A stretch of 64,000 nt of DNA, taken from positions 1-64,000 of the forward strand of contig NZ_NNRL01000151.1 in the NCBI RefSeq assembly GCF_002252505.1. The letters are read 5' to 3'. The stretch's first letter is position 1; each line of letters begins with the position of its first letter. The position numbers were made by a program, and so were the translations under genes. The notes under the pieces are model-generated. The model saw only the letters and a program-made list of their open reading frames with translations, did not search any database and had not been told where the DNA came from. Source of the DNA: Brucella grignonensis. Lineage in GTDB: Bacteria > Pseudomonadota > Alphaproteobacteria > Rhizobiales > Rhizobiaceae. Of the stretch, positions 63,519-64,000 are shown in pieces.

Positions 63519-63613
63519 AGCATTTCCAGCAAAAGCGCGAAGCGGCTTTCGGACGAGATGCGTGTTAAAATGAAGAGTTAGAGCGTCGATCTGGTTGGAT
63601 CAGACCGACGCTC
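63516..63613. repeat. dispersed AGAGC repeat overlapping a stop codon
   Basis: Begins TAAAGCATTTCCAGCAAAAG (the TAA is the kinase stop), has the linker GCGTGTTAAAATGAAGAGTT, then the dyad GAGCGTCGATCTGG...CAGACCGACGCTC. Confidence 0.8.
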
Positions 63614-63673
63614 CAGAATTCGCCGCAGATCATAAAAACTACGCGGCAATCTAAACACTACCGGAGTAAAAAA

Positions 63674-64000
63674 ATGCCTGATCGTGCAACCGTCATGATC
63701 GTCGATGACGAAGTTTCAAATATCGAGATCATGAACGCGGTGCTGGAAGACCACTATGAAATCTGCTTTGCCACATCTGGTGAACAAGCGCTGGAAGTTG
63801 CCCGCTCGGTTTTGCCGGACCTGATTTTGCTCGATGTCATGATGCCGGGTCTCGATGGCTATGAAGTCTGTCTCCGCCTAAAGAATGATCGTTTGCTGGC
63901 CGATGTGCCGGTCATCTTCACGACGGGCCTCGATGATCAGGAAGCGGAAGTGCGCGGCCTGTCGCTGGGTGCTATCGATTATGTGACAAAGCCGATCAAT
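63674..64000 (+). CDS. response regulator, 5' part (runs off the window)
   Basis: The first 109 codons of a receiver-domain protein: acidic pocket IVDDE, phospho-acceptor Asp in LILLDVMMPG (about residue 54), Thr in VIFTTG and Lys in VTKPI. GGAG lies seven bases before ATG 63674. The receiver is complete; the output domain, if any, is beyond position 64000. It is probably the partner of the hybrid kinase, from which it is separated only by a repeat. Confidence 0.9.
   Translation, partial: MPDRATVMIVDDEVSNIEIMNAVLEDHYEICFATSGEQALEVARSVLPDLILLDVMMPGLDGYEVCLRLKNDRLLADVPVIFTTGLDDQEAEVRGLSLGAIDYVTKPIN

Overview
The window looks like chromosomal DNA of an alphaproteobacterium of the order Hyphomicrobiales (Rhizobiales), most likely the Ochrobactrum/Brucella group. 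This rests on moderately GC-rich genes, many sugar ABC importers, a LysR gene divergent from a DUF1127 protein, and a dispersed family of short palindromic intergenic repeats beginning with AGAGC. It is inferred from gene content and style, not from a database match.

Layout. Positions 230-5916 hold a compact, more AT-rich four-gene unit: an MFS exporter, an ATP-grasp ligase and an FAD/NAD(P)-binding protein transcribed leftward, and a citrate-synthase-like enzyme with an N-terminal helix-turn-helix transcribed rightward. It resembles a small, uncharacterised biosynthesis-and-export pathway. Positions 6503-10877 are housekeeping: a YkuD L,D-transpeptidase, xseA, a LysR regulator, a DUF1127 protein and tRNA-Gln(CTG). 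Positions 11042-16997 are a scarred segment: a truncated coiled-coil gene, an SDR/AraC pair, a 35-residue membrane protein, a scrap of autotransporter beta-barrel next to a decayed IS5-family element, another AraC gene, and an internally deleted IS481-type element with good terminal repeats.

Positions 17036-24275 encode a YbhGFSR-type drug efflux system, a divergent lipoprotein hydrolase and a TetR regulator. Positions 24278-29621 form an operon of a Pls/PosA-type single-module nonribosomal peptide synthetase, a GNAT acetyltransferase and a phosphopantetheinyl transferase, probably making a basic amino-acid polymer or conjugate. Next come a TonB-like DUF930 protein and a pair of c-type cytochromes, the second TsdA-like.

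Positions 33777-39985 are a ribose-type ABC importer, a periplasmic nucleoside hydrolase and a LacI regulator, with two mirror-image LacI-type operators between the divergent promoters. After a few small genes and an NCS2 uracil/xanthine permease, positions 43739-51828 carry the complete D-xylose regulon (xylFGH divergent from xylR-xylB-xylA). An EptA-type phosphoethanolamine transferase follows. Positions 53714-59853 form a second carbohydrate operon (leader peptide, ATPase, permease, binding protein, TIM-barrel isomerase, Gfo/Idh/MocA dehydrogenase). Its promoter shares a 16-bp palindrome with the xylF promoter, so the two loci may be co-regulated. The window ends with a small membrane protein, a large hybrid histidine kinase and the start of a response regulator.

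Several genes take their stop codon from the first bases of the dispersed repeat, which suggests that the repeats have inserted at or trimmed gene ends.
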